Shown: piece by piece, positions 29,170 to 38,379 of the stretch | Position numbering within the stretch: position 1 is the stretch's first letter | How the letters are laid out: each line of letters begins with the position of its first letter | Source: Lichenibacterium dinghuense | GTDB taxonomy: Bacteria; Pseudomonadota; Alphaproteobacteria; Rhizobiales; Beijerinckiaceae | Assembly (NCBI RefSeq): GCF_021730615.1 | Contig: NZ_JAJLMN010000001.1 | Span: forward strand, 2,925,501-2,989,500 | Direction: 5' to 3' | Length of the DNA: 64,000 nt | Notes under the pieces: model-generated | What the model was told of the DNA's origin: nothing | Seen by the model: the letters and a program-made list of their open reading frames with translations, nothing else | The model's database searches: none | Made by a program: the position numbers and the translations under genes

Positions 29170-29463
29170 ATGGACGACGTCGCCCAGCGCATCGCCTGGA
29201 TGGCCTGGACCTGGCAGACGGTGCTGTTCTTCGCCGGCATCGCGCTCTGCCTGGCGGCGCTGACCACGCTGGCGGTGCTGCGGCCCGAGACGCCGCGCGT
29301 GGGCGTGCTCGGCTTCGCCACGACGCGGGGGGACCGCTTCTTCGTGTCGCTGCTCCTGTCCGCCTTCATCTTCGTGGGCTTCGTGCGCCTCGGCGGCGAG
29401 GACTTCGCCTGGCCCGGCCTCGCGGCCGTCGCCGCGGCGGCGCTGCTGTTCCGCTTCGCCTGA
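29170..29463 (+). CDS. DUF2160 small membrane protein (GlpU-like)
   Basis: Predicted integral membrane protein of 97 residues with three hydrophobic segments: WMAWTWQTVLFFAGIALCL, a central one at FFVSLLLSAFIFVGFVRL, and LAAVAAAALLF. The internal motif VLGFATTRGDRFF is the DUF2160 hallmark. In rhizobial glycerol operons a DUF2160 gene lies between glpQ and the binding-protein gene exactly as here, and it has been called glpU there. Its role in glycerol uptake is unknown. ATG at 29170, 11 bp after glpQ. Confidence 0.85.
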   Translation: MDDVAQRIAWMAWTWQTVLFFAGIALCLAALTTLAVLRPETPRVGVLGFATTRGDRFFVSLLLSAFIFVGFVRLGGEDFAWPGLAAVAAAALLFRFA

Positions 29464-29554
29464 ACGGGCGTTCGCGCCGGCCCGCGACGCGGGCGGCGCC
29501 AAGACCAACGAGACACGGGGCGATCCCGCACCCGGCCGCAGAAGGAGGAAACCC

Positions 29555-31324
<1,770 letters not shown>

Positions 31325-31333
31325 CGCCGCGGA

Positions 31334-31364
31334 GGAGGGGGCGCCGCACCCGGTCGCCCCTTCC
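31334..31364 (+). terminator. glpV terminator, 3' edge invaded by an IS
   Basis: GGAGGGGGCG (31334-31343) pairs with CGCCCCTTCC (31355-31364), with one G-U pair. The IS256 target duplication CTTCCAAG (31360-31367) includes the last bases of the 3' arm, so the sequence right after the stem is now IS DNA. Confidence 0.5.
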
Positions 31365-31367
31365 AAG

Positions 31368-32769
31368 GGTAGCGTCCGATCGAGTGGTGGAGATTTTGGG
31401 TCGAGAGCGGCGGGCGGAGCTCCGCCCATAGCGGAGGCCGCCGCTCTCCTGGGTGATCACCGTGCCCCCTGGTAGGGTCGGGTTGCTGACCAGCGACACG
31501 AACCGGAGAGCACGATGACCGATGACACACTGCCACTTCTCGACGCGTTGCTGAAGCGCGGCGGAGGCGATTTCATGAAGGAGCTGGCCGAAGAGGTCCT
31601 GGGACGGCTGATGGCCTTTGACGTCGAGGGCCAGATCGGCGCCGGCCGCTACGAGCGCAACGAGGAGCGCACCACGCAGCGCAACGGGTACCGCCACCGC
31701 GCCTTCGACACGCGGCTGGGAACGCTCGATCTCAAGATCCCGAAGCTGCGCAAGGGCTCGTACTTTCCCGGCTTCCTGGAGCCGCGCCGCACGACCGAGC
31801 AGGCGCTCGTGGCGGTGATCCAGGAGGCCTGGATCCAGGGCGTGTCGACCCGCAAGGTCGACGACCTCGTTCAGGCCATGGGGCTGAGCGGGATCTCGAA
31901 GAGCCAGGTGTCGGAGCTTTGCAGGGCATCGACGCCCGCGTGAACTCCTTCCTTGAGCGGCCGATCGAGGGCGAGTGGACCTACCTGTGGCTGGACGCGA
32001 CCTATCTGAAGGTGCGCGAGAACGGGCGCATCGTGTCGGTGGCGGCGATAATCGCCACGGGGGTGAACACCGACGGGCGCAGGGAAATTTTGGGGCTCGG
32101 CCTCGGCCCGTCGGAAGCAGCGACGTTCTGGCTCGGGTTCCTGCGCGGGTTGGAGAAGCGCGGCCTGAAGGGTGTCAAGCTGGTCATCTCGGACTCGCAC
32201 GAAGGCTTGAAGGCCGCCATCGCGCAGATCTTCCAAGCAACGTGGCAAAGGTGTCGAGTTCATTTCATGAGGAACGCGTTGGCTCATGTGTCCAAGCCTC
32301 AGCATCAGATGGTAGCTGCCGCGATCCGGACGGTGTTCATGCAGGCTGACCAGGCTGCGGCGTCGAAGACCTGGCGCCAAGTCGCCGATCAGCTGCGTCC
32401 CCGCATCCGCAAGCTGGCGGAGTTGATGGACGAGGCCGAAGCTGACGTGATCGCCTTCATGAGCTTTCCCAAACAGCACTGGCCGAAGCTACACAGCACG
32501 AACCCCATCGAACGATTGAACAAGGAGGTGAAGCGGCGCGCCGACGTGGTCGGCATCTTTCCCAACGAGGAATCGATCAAGCGACTGGTCGGTGCGGTCC
32601 TGCTCGAACAGAACGATGAGTGGCAGCTCCAGCACCGCTACATGACGCTCGAAACCATGGCCGGCCGCGCCGACGAGCCGACGGCCTTGACCCACATCGC
32701 AGCCTGATTGCCCGTCAGGGGACCGCGGTGAACACCCGACCAAACTACACCATCTTGACGGACGTGATC
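31368..32769. mobile_element. IS256-family insertion sequence, 1402 bp
   Basis: Flanked by an exact 8-bp target duplication CTTCCAAG (31360-31367 and 32770-32777), as expected for IS256. Imperfect terminal inverted repeats of about 26-30 bp share CGTCCG...TGGTG.AG.TTTGG (left GGTAGCGTCCGATCGAG; right, inverted, GATCACGTCCGTCAAG). It contains one mutator-type transposase gene inactivated by a frameshift. Confidence 0.88.
31515..32707 (+). pseudogene. IS256-family (mutator) transposase, frameshifted
   Basis: The first frame (31515-31943) encodes MTDDTLPLLDALLKRGG through SKSQVSELC and then reads off-frame to a stop. The second frame picks up with GIDARVNSFLERPIEGEW and the first catalytic region YLWLDATYLKVR, then VISDSHEGLKAAI, and NPIERLNKEVKRR to 32707. 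Comparison with the normal family sequence (SELCKGIDARV) points to a one-base deletion in TGCAGGGCATC at about 31920-31925. The D-D-E residues are all in the second frame, so no active transposase is expected unless ribosomes shift. Confidence 0.85.
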
Positions 32770-32874
32770 CTTCCAAGCTTCGCGTGGTCTCGCTCCGCCG
32801 TCCAGCGGGGGCGGAACAGCGCAGGTCGCCCGCGGCGCTCTGTAGCTGCCTCGCCTGACCTTTGGACCAGGGAG

Positions 32875-33114
32875 TCAGCCGGGGTCACCCAACTCCGTCT
32901 CGACCCGTCGCCGGATGGTGATGTCCTCTGATGTCGCTACCCTCGCCGGCCTTCCGTGGCCATCCCATTTGACGGCACCCTGAGCGGCGAGGCCGATGAT
33001 CTGAGGTCGGCAGTCTCGGCCGTCGAGCGAGTAGCGGGATTTCCCTCCCGATCTCGTCATCTCGATCCTGTCCAGATTTTGCAAGACGTTGGCCTGCAAC
33101 ACCGTGAGCATCAT
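32875..33114 (-). CDS. Hypothetical protein, 79 aa
   Basis: Not recognised. From ATG 33114 (an AAGGG-like ribosome site lies about 10 bp upstream) it reads MMLTVLQANVLQNLDRIEMT and later CRPQIIGLAAQGAVKWDGHG and ITIRRRVETELG. Composition is ordinary for a soluble, mixed-charge protein. It lies in the roughly 430-bp interval between the IS256 element and the second small-RNA candidate. Could be a small accessory gene or a chance ORF. Confidence 0.4.
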   Translation of the reverse strand: MMLTVLQANVLQNLDRIEMTRSGGKSRYSLDGRDCRPQIIGLAAQGAVKWDGHGRPARVATSEDITIRRRVETELGDPG

Positions 33115-33198
33115 GTCATATGCCCTTGTCCTATGATGTGTGTCGTCCGGGGATGCAGAGATATTTCCATGTGATCTCTAACATGTGTTGCTGGAAGC

Positions 33199-33286
33199 AA
33201 AAATAAAAAGGGCCGCTCACCTTGCTGCGAGCGGCCCAAGTCAGGGGAGGAAGCGTCCAATATGGACGTGCGCCCTCAGGCGCGTC
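33199..33286 (-). ncRNA. Candidate trans-acting sRNA (alpha-r8/MmgR/'suhB'-like), copy B
   Basis: Minus-strand order: hairpin 1 GCGCC/GGCGC (33283-33270), hairpin 2 CGTCC/GGACG (33268-33254), single-stranded TTCCTCCCC (33252-33244), then a perfect 9-bp terminator stem GGGCCGCTC/GAGCGGCCC (33237-33210) followed by TTTTTATTTTT. Architecture and spacing copy the locus at 16076-16160, while stem bases differ in a compensating way (GCACCG/CGGTGC versus GCGCC/GGCGC), which argues for a conserved RNA structure. An EcfG-like promoter ends 6-9 bp upstream of the proposed 5' end. The family name is from memory and needs a covariance-model check. Confidence 0.62.
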
Positions 33287-33291
33287 AGAAA

Positions 33292-33317
33292 GACGGCAGG
33301 TCACCTAGGGATGTTCC
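33292..33317 (-). promoter_or_regulatory. EcfG-like promoter of sRNA copy B
   Basis: On the minus strand GGAAC (33317-33313), 17-bp spacer, CGTC (33295-33292): one mismatch from GGAAC-N16/17-CGTT. The predicted start about 7 bases downstream falls right at the first sRNA hairpin. Confidence 0.45.
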
Positions 33318-33364
33318 GGCCGGTCCCTGAAACGCTTCGCTTGGGAACGGCGCGAATCTCTCGG

Positions 33365-33619
33365 CTACGTTGCGGGATGGTCCTTCACGGCCGGCGAGTC
33401 GATGCCGAGCACGACCACTGTGTAGAGAAGGAGCCTGTTCGCATCGGACACCTCGACGCTGAATTCCTTGCCGTCCCACACATAGTCTGGGCGGTCCTTT
33501 ATGGTGCCCGCGGCGAAGTTGACGGCCTCGATCCGCGCCGCGTTGAGATCGCGAAGCTCCGTCCCGTCCTCGTCAGGATCGAATCCACCATCCTTTCGGT
33601 CGAAGAAGTAGCGGGGCAT
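33365..33619 (-). CDS. DUF6894-family protein
   Basis: 84 residues. It opens MPRYFFDRKDGGFDPDEDGTEL followed by RDLNAARIEAVNFAAGTI, the conserved start of DUF6894, and continues with WDGKEFSVEVSDANRLLLYTVVV, the C-terminal strand region. Function unknown; these small soluble proteins occur in many copies in Methylobacterium- and Bradyrhizobium-like genomes. The two neighbouring members are on the same strand. ATG at 33619. Confidence 0.75.
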   Translation of the reverse strand: MPRYFFDRKDGGFDPDEDGTELRDLNAARIEAVNFAAGTIKDRPDYVWDGKEFSVEVSDANRLLLYTVVVLGIDSPAVKDHPAT

Positions 33620-33749
33620 GGCAGCAGCTCCATTGATCGGGGGAGCGCGCTCATCTCTCAGTCGTCGGCATCCGAGACAATCATCCGACGATGTCGGATG
33701 GATAGCTGGGTCTGAGCTGGCCGACGTTCACCTGTGATGGGTGATGCGG

Positions 33750-34025
33750 TCAAAAGCGCGCATCCTTCAGGTGCAGATAGCTGTTCGCCTGTGCATCGCT
33801 CTCGGGTTCCTGAGAGACATCGAAGGTGTAGACCACGGCTCCGACGTTGTCCGTCGCCTGGATAACGAGACCGTCCCCGGCGCCGTCCGCCGAGGCGAGG
33901 TCGGCGAGAATGCTCATTGTGAGCCGGATGCCCGCTGGCAGCGCGTTGCCGCGGCTGGGCAAGTCCAGGGTGCCGACGTGCTCGCGCTCGCCACTCGCGA
34001 CGAGGTGGAAGTGAAACAGAGGCAT
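33750..34025 (-). CDS. DUF6894-like small protein
   Basis: 91 residues starting MPLFHFHLVASGEREHVGTLDL at ATG 34025, continuing AGIRLTMSILADLASAD and DGLVIQATDNVGAVVYTFDV. The layout (MPxFxFH..., helix, then DxxG and a final beta strand) is that of DUF6894 although the match is weaker than for the neighbour at 33365. Function unknown. It is separated from that neighbour by 130 bp. Confidence 0.6.
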   Translation of the reverse strand: MPLFHFHLVASGEREHVGTLDLPSRGNALPAGIRLTMSILADLASADGAGDGLVIQATDNVGAVVYTFDVSQEPESDAQANSYLHLKDARF

Positions 34026-34202
34026 GGCGCTGTTCCGTGAGACGGGAGAGCGCGATCCTCTCTCAGGCGCCAGAATCCGAGAAAAGCCGCTGGCGATGCG
34101 CTGAGATGGGCAGGCGTAAGGGGGTGCCGTCCTTCTCATTTGACACAGGGTCGCCGATGGTACGCGACCGTACCGACCCAAGACCGGTCGCCCGCCACAC
34201 TA

Positions 34203-34228
34203 CCCTTCCCTGCGAAGCGGGGGAGGGG
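34203..34228. repeat. CCCTTCCC...GGGGAGGG palindromic intergenic element
   Basis: Imperfect hairpin with a short GAA loop upstream of glpK, of the CCCTCCCC-GCTTCG-GGGGAGGG kind dispersed between rhizobial genes. A related element is at 38234-38262. It may also act as a terminator-like structure. Confidence 0.35.
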
Positions 34229-34303
34229 GACCGGCCGAAGGCTGGTGGATGGGGCGCGGCCGGGCGATAGTCTCCTCCCAGCGTTCACGTCCCCGAGTCC
34301 CCC

Positions 34304-35797
34304 ATGCCCGGCGCCATCCTCGTCATCGACCAAGGCACGACCTCGACCCGCGCCATCGCGTTCGGGCCGGACGCCACGCCGGTGGCCTCCGCGCAGGAGG
34401 AGTTCCCGCAGGGCTTCCCGCGCCCCGGCTGGGTCGAGCACGACCCGAAGGACCTCCTGCGCACCTCGATCTCCACGGCCCGCATCGCCATGGCGCGGGC
34501 CGAGGAGGCCGGCTTCTCCGTGGCGGCGCTCGGCATCGCCAACCAGCGCGAGACCGCGCTGGTGTGGGACCGGCGCACCGGCGCCGCGATCCACCCCGCG
34601 ATCGTGTGGCAGGACCGGCGCACCGCGAGCGCCTGCGCGGACCTCAAGCGGGACGGCGCGGAGAAGCTCGTGCAGGAGCGCGCCGGCCTGCTGCTCGACC
34701 CCTACTTCTCGGCCACCAAGGTCGGCTGGATCCTCGACCACGTCGATGGTGCGCGGGCGCGGGCGGAGCGCGGCGAGCTCGCCTTCGGCACGGTCGACAC
34801 CTTCCTGCTGTGGCACCTCACGGGCGGCCGGGTGCACGCCACCGACGCCACCAACGCGTCCCGCACGGCGCTCCACGACATCCGCCGCGGCGCCTGGGAC
34901 GCGGAGCTGTGCCGCCTGTTCGGCGTGCCGGAGGCGATGCTGCCCGAGGTGATGGACTGCGCGGCCGAGTTCGGCGCCACCGAGGCGCGCCACTTCGGCC
35001 GATCCCTGCCGGTGCGCGGCATCGCGGGCGACCAGCAGGCGGCGCTGATCGGCCAGGCCTGCTTCGCGCCTGGCATGGTCAAGGCGACCTTCGGCACAGG
35101 CGCCTTCGTGCTGCTCAACACCGGCGAGGCGCCCGTGCCCTCGACGCACCGCCTGCTCACCACCGTTGCGTACCAGCTCGGGGGGACGCGCTCCTACGCG
35201 CTGGAAGGCTCGATCTTCTCGGCCGGCGCCACCGTGCAATGGCTGCGCGACGGGCTGCACCTCGTGCGCTCGGCGGCCGAGACGGGTGCCCTCGCGGCCG
35301 ATTCCGATCCCGACCAGCCCGTCTACCTCGTGCCGGCCTTCGTCGGCCTCGGCGCGCCGCACTGGGACGCGGAGGCGCGCGGCACGGTCACGGGGCTGAC
35401 GCGCGGCTCCGGCCGGCGCGAGATCGCCCGCGCGGCGCTGGAATCCACCGCCTTCCAGACCCGCGACCTCGTCGACGCGATGCGGGCGGACGCCGCCCAC
35501 GTGTCGGAAGCGGCGGTGATCCGCGCCGACGGCGGCATGAGCGCCAGCGACTACACGATGCAGAGCGTCGCCGACATGATCGACGCGCCGGTGGACCGGC
35601 CGGCGGTGCTGGAAACCACGGCGCTCGGCGCCGCCTACCTCGCGGGCCTGCAATCGGGTTTCTACCCCGCGCCGGACGAGTTCGCGCGCCTGTGGAAGCT
35701 GGAGCGCCGGTTCGAGCCCACCATGGCGGCGGACAAGCGCGACGCCAAGCTCGCCGGCTGGCGCGACGCGGTGGCGCGGACCATTCTGAGGCCTTGA
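34304..35797 (+). CDS. glpK: Glycerol kinase
   Basis: FGGY-family kinase of 497 residues producing sn-glycerol 3-phosphate from glycerol and ATP. Hallmarks: N-terminal phosphate loop [14 protein letters not shown], glycerol-site motifs [15 protein letters not shown] and [36 protein letters not shown], the FGGY-type [15 protein letters not shown] (catalytic-domain closure) and [13 protein letters not shown]. Length and start (ATG 34304) are normal. It is 3 kb downstream of the importer genes, separated by the IS256 element, sRNA and DUF6894 genes. The partner glpD is not in the window. Confidence 0.95.
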   Translation: MPGAILVIDQGTTSTRAIAFGPDATPVASAQEEFPQGFPRPGWVEHDPKDLLRTSISTARIAMARAEEAGFSVAALGIANQRETALVWDRRTGAAIHPAIVWQDRRTASACADLKRDGAEKLVQERAGLLLDPYFSATKVGWILDHVDGARARAERGELAFGTVDTFLLWHLTGGRVHATDATNASRTALHDIRRGAWDAELCRLFGVPEAMLPEVMDCAAEFGATEARHFGRSLPVRGIAGDQQAALIGQACFAPGMVKATFGTGAFVLLNTGEAPVPSTHRLLTTVAYQLGGTRSYALEGSIFSAGATVQWLRDGLHLVRSAAETGALAADSDPDQPVYLVPAFVGLGAPHWDAEARGTVTGLTRGSGRREIARAALESTAFQTRDLVDAMRADAAHVSEAAVIRADGGMSASDYTMQSVADMIDAPVDRPAVLETTALGAAYLAGLQSGFYPAPDEFARLWKLERRFEPTMAADKRDAKLAGWRDAVARTILRP

Positions 35798-35816
35798 GGG
35801 GCGGCGGACGGGCGCG

Positions 35817-36422
35817 ATGGGCGTGTTCTTCGACAGGGCGGGCCTGCTGGCCGCCTTCGACGCGTTGGGCGCCGCGGCGCGCGACCACGGCACGCGCCTC
35901 GAACTCGCGGTCTACGGCGGGGCCGCCCTCATGCTGGCGAGCAACTTCCGCTTCGCGACCGAGGACGTCGACATCGCCGAGATCGGCACGCCCTGGCCGG
36001 ACTGGCTGAGCGCGGCCGTGAGCGGGATCGCCCGCCGCAACGGCTGGTCCGAGGGCTGGCTCAACGACGCCGTGACGTTCCACCTGAGCCCCCTGGCCGA
36101 CCGGGCGGCCGACCACGTCGAGTTCGGGTCGTTCCCCCGCTCGGGTCCCGCCGGCCTCACCGTCACCGTCCCGAAGGCCGAGTACCTCTTGAGCCTCAAA
36201 CTCAAGGCGGCCCGGATCGCAGACCCTTACAAGGGCCCGCAGGACAGCGCCGACATCCTCAACCTCATGCGCGTCGTCGGCGTGGATGCCGAAGGCGCGA
36301 TGGAGGTCCTGGGCCGCTACTTCCCGCGCAGCGCGGCCGACGGGGCGAAGCAGCGCTTCCTGCTGAAGCGCCTGATGGGAGAGCGGCAGGAGGACGGCGA
36401 TGCGCCCATCTACCCTCGCTGA
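35817..36422 (+). CDS. DUF6036-family nucleotidyltransferase-like protein
   Basis: 201 residues. The N-terminal block VYGGAALMLASNFRFATEDVDIAE has the nucleotidyltransferase-like pattern (GG...R.T.D.D) of DUF6036/AbiEii-like proteins. The middle SPLADRAADHVEFGSF and the Lys-rich VPKAEYLLSLKLKAAR fit the family. Such proteins are frequently the larger half of toxin-antitoxin or abortive-infection-like pairs. The 3' end overlaps the next gene by 23 bp. It is 19 bp after glpK on the same strand but unlikely to be metabolic. Biochemical activity is not known. Confidence 0.65.
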   Translation: MGVFFDRAGLLAAFDALGAAARDHGTRLELAVYGGAALMLASNFRFATEDVDIAEIGTPWPDWLSAAVSGIARRNGWSEGWLNDAVTFHLSPLADRAADHVEFGSFPRSGPAGLTVTVPKAEYLLSLKLKAARIADPYKGPQDSADILNLMRVVGVDAEGAMEVLGRYFPRSAADGAKQRFLLKRLMGERQEDGDAPIYPR

Positions 36423-36798
36423 AGCGTGCCGGCGCATCCGAGCCGGACAGCCGTTCGACAAGGCCATCGGCGACTTCCTCCAAGCCTTCTACGCCGAACC
36501 TTCGCCCGCTGCCCGCTCGGCCATGCTGGCCGAGGAGCCGCCGCGCTTCGATGACCCACGGCTCGACGCCCTGATCGGGGGCACCGCCGAGTACCTGTTC
36601 AAGCGCCACGCGCCCGACAGTCCCCCGCCCTGGATCGGCGATCCCTCGCGCACCCTCGACCTGCCGTTCTTCCCCAATGTCGGCGACGACCCCGGCCTGC
36701 GCGAGTACCTCACCTTCGCCAGCCCGGCCGAGTTCAAGAGCCGCAACGTTATGGTGGACGACGAGCCGCTCCGCCGCGCCAACACGCCCCGGCCGTGA
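36400..36798 (+). CDS. Partner protein of the DUF6036 gene, hypothetical
   Basis: 132 residues, start ATG 36400 inside the DUF6036 gene. The N-terminal helix (AEACRRIRAGQPFDKAIGDFLQAFY) is followed by LDALIGGTAEYLFKRHA and the striking C-terminal block DLPFFPNVGDDPGLREYL followed by SPAEFKSRNVMVDDEPLRRA. The PFFP...SPxEFKxRN pattern is typical of small proteins encoded next to DUF6036 genes. Translational overlap with its neighbour suggests a stoichiometric partner, possibly antitoxin-like. It overlaps the next ORF by 4 bp. Confidence 0.6.
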   Translation: MRPSTLAEACRRIRAGQPFDKAIGDFLQAFYAEPSPAARSAMLAEEPPRFDDPRLDALIGGTAEYLFKRHAPDSPPPWIGDPSRTLDLPFFPNVGDDPGLREYLTFASPAEFKSRNVMVDDEPLRRANTPRP

Positions 36799-37544
36799 AG
36801 GTCCGGTTCCGCTGCGACCCGGCCCTCCTCGGCCACATCCCGCCGCCCGTGCCGGCCCGCGCCGCGCTGCCGGACTGGCTGCGCGCCATGCCGGGCACCG
36901 CCGCCTCCGAGCTGCACGGCGGCCCGGTGCGGACGGTGAAGCACTGCCCGCCCTTCGTGGACGCCATGGCGCACGGCTTCGTGATCCCGCTGCCCTGCGA
37001 CGTGCGGGCCGCGGGCGGGCGCCTGTCCTGGGACTGGGACTTGCCCACGCCCTCGCTCCCGGCGCATCCGCGCTCGCCGCTGTCGTTCCACCCGCCCGCC
37101 CAGGTCGCGGGCTCGCCCTTCCACCGGCCGGACTGCGCGGTGGTGAAGTTCAACAGCTTCTGGACGGTGGAGCTGCCGCCCGGCTGGTCGCTCTTCGCCG
37201 CCCACCCGGCCAACCGCGAGGACCTGCCGTTCCGGCTCCTCACCGGCCTCGTCGACGCCGACCGCTTCTCCGCCGTCGGCATCCTGTTCCCGGCCGTGTG
37301 GAAGGACCCGGGCTTCGAGGGGGTGCTGCCGCGCGGCACGCCCGTCGCCCAGTGCTTTCCGGTGCCGCGCGAGGCGCTGGAGCTCGACACCGGCCCGCTC
37401 GACCCCGCCGGGGCCGACGCCTACGAGGGCACAGCCCGCGCGCTGCTGTCCGCGCCCGGCCACTACCGCCGCCGCCACAGGGCGCGGCGGGGGCGGTCAG
37501 GCGCGGTCGAGCGCGCGACGCAGGGCGCCGAGGTCGAGCCATAG
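36795..37544 (+). CDS. Conserved hypothetical protein, 249 aa
   Basis: Not firmly recognised. It begins VKVRFRCDPALLGHIPPPVPARAALP at GTG 36795 and continues WLRAMPGTAASELHGGPV, VKHCPPFVDAMAHGFVIPLP, a DWDLP segment and WTVELPPGWSLFAAHPANR. Proteins with this IPPPVPAR...VKxCPPFxDAM layout (DUF6065-like, from memory) occur in proteobacteria and phages. No membrane or signal segment. It overlaps the upstream stop by 4 bp and its last 48 bases run antiparallel into the TPR gene. Cytoplasmic; function unknown. Confidence 0.6.
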   Translation: MKVRFRCDPALLGHIPPPVPARAALPDWLRAMPGTAASELHGGPVRTVKHCPPFVDAMAHGFVIPLPCDVRAAGGRLSWDWDLPTPSLPAHPRSPLSFHPPAQVAGSPFHRPDCAVVKFNSFWTVELPPGWSLFAAHPANREDLPFRLLTGLVDADRFSAVGILFPAVWKDPGFEGVLPRGTPVAQCFPVPREALELDTGPLDPAGADAYEGTARALLSAPGHYRRRHRARRGRSGAVERATQGAEVEP

Positions 37545-38102
37545 CTCGCCGATGGACTCCGTCGTGAGCGCCTGGGCGGCGCGGGCGAAGCCGTCGGGCC
37601 GGAGCCGCGCGGCGCGCCCGTAGGCCTCGCGCGCGCCGTCGAGGTCGCCCTGCGCCTGGCGCACGGTGCCGAGGTTCAGCGCCGCCTCGGCGAGGCCGGG
37701 GTCGAGCTGCAGCGCCGCCGCGTAGGCCGCGGCCGCCCCGGCGAGGTCGCCGGCGTCCTGGGCCGCGGCGCCGAGCAGGAAGCGGGCCCGCACCGAGGCG
37801 GGGTCGCGCGCCGCCGCTTCCGCGAAGGCGGCGCGGGCCTCCCCGGCGCGGCCGAGCCCCCGCAGCGCGACGCCGGCCCGCAGCGCCACATCCGCGCTCG
37901 CGGCCGCCCGCAGGGCGCGCGCGAGGCAGACGGCGGCGGCTTCCGATCGCCCGAGTCCGGCCAGCGCCTCGCCGAGCGCGAGCCAGCCCTCGGCGTCGCC
38001 GGCCGGCCGCGCGAGGCAGTCGCGGAGCGCGCCGGAAGCCGCGGGGTCGCCCGCGCGCAGCAGGGCGGCGCAGCGCGCGAAGGGTGCCTCGGGTCGCGCC
38101 AT
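37497..38102 (-). CDS. Tetratricopeptide-repeat protein
   Basis: 201 residues of Ala-rich TPR repeats: AEGWLALGEALAGLGRSEAA, ARFLLGAAAQDAGDLAGAAA, AEAALNLGTVRQAQGDLDGA with the usual W/L-G-Y/A-A-P spacing, about four to five repeats. No signal peptide. A protein-interaction module of unknown partner. It converges on and overlaps the gene at 36795-37544 by 48 bp. Confidence 0.7.
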   Translation of the reverse strand: MARPEAPFARCAALLRAGDPAASGALRDCLARPAGDAEGWLALGEALAGLGRSEAAAVCLARALRAAASADVALRAGVALRGLGRAGEARAAFAEAAARDPASVRARFLLGAAAQDAGDLAGAAAAYAAALQLDPGLAEAALNLGTVRQAQGDLDGAREAYGRAARLRPDGFARAAQALTTESIGELWLDLGALRRALDRA

Positions 38103-38233
38103 GATGCCTCCCCGTCGCCGGATCGCCGGACATCACCGCGATGCCGACGCGTTCGGGCCAGCGTACAGGACACCAGGCTTCGATGCAGGGGGGCATCGCA
38201 GCTATCTGACTCGGCGAAGCGCGACGCCTGCCG

Positions 38234-38262
38234 CTCCCCTCTCCACAAGGGAGAGGGGGAGA
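38234..38262. repeat. CTCCCCTCTCC/GGAGAGGGG hairpin, dispersed palindromic element
   Basis: Near-perfect inverted repeat with an ACAA-type loop in the 277-bp region between the TPR gene and the yhaO-like gene. Typical of short palindromes scattered in alphaproteobacterial intergenic DNA. Confidence 0.4.
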
Positions 38263-38379
38263 CCCGCCGCGGCAGGCCTCTGGAAAGGCCTTGGCCGAAC
38301 GATGCGCGGGCCGCCCCGTGGCGCCCGCCCCTCCGCTGCGGTAGACACCTCGGGACAGACCGGGAACGCGCTCCACCGC

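Noticed and set aside
31515-32707. Programmed frameshift in the IS256 transposase
   Set aside because: IS256 transposases normally use one frame and the site TGCAGGGCATC fits a single lost base.
33340-33371. EcfG promoter on the plus strand (GGAAC ... CGTT)
   Set aside because: The spacer is 19 bp, too long for the consensus, and no plus-strand gene follows.
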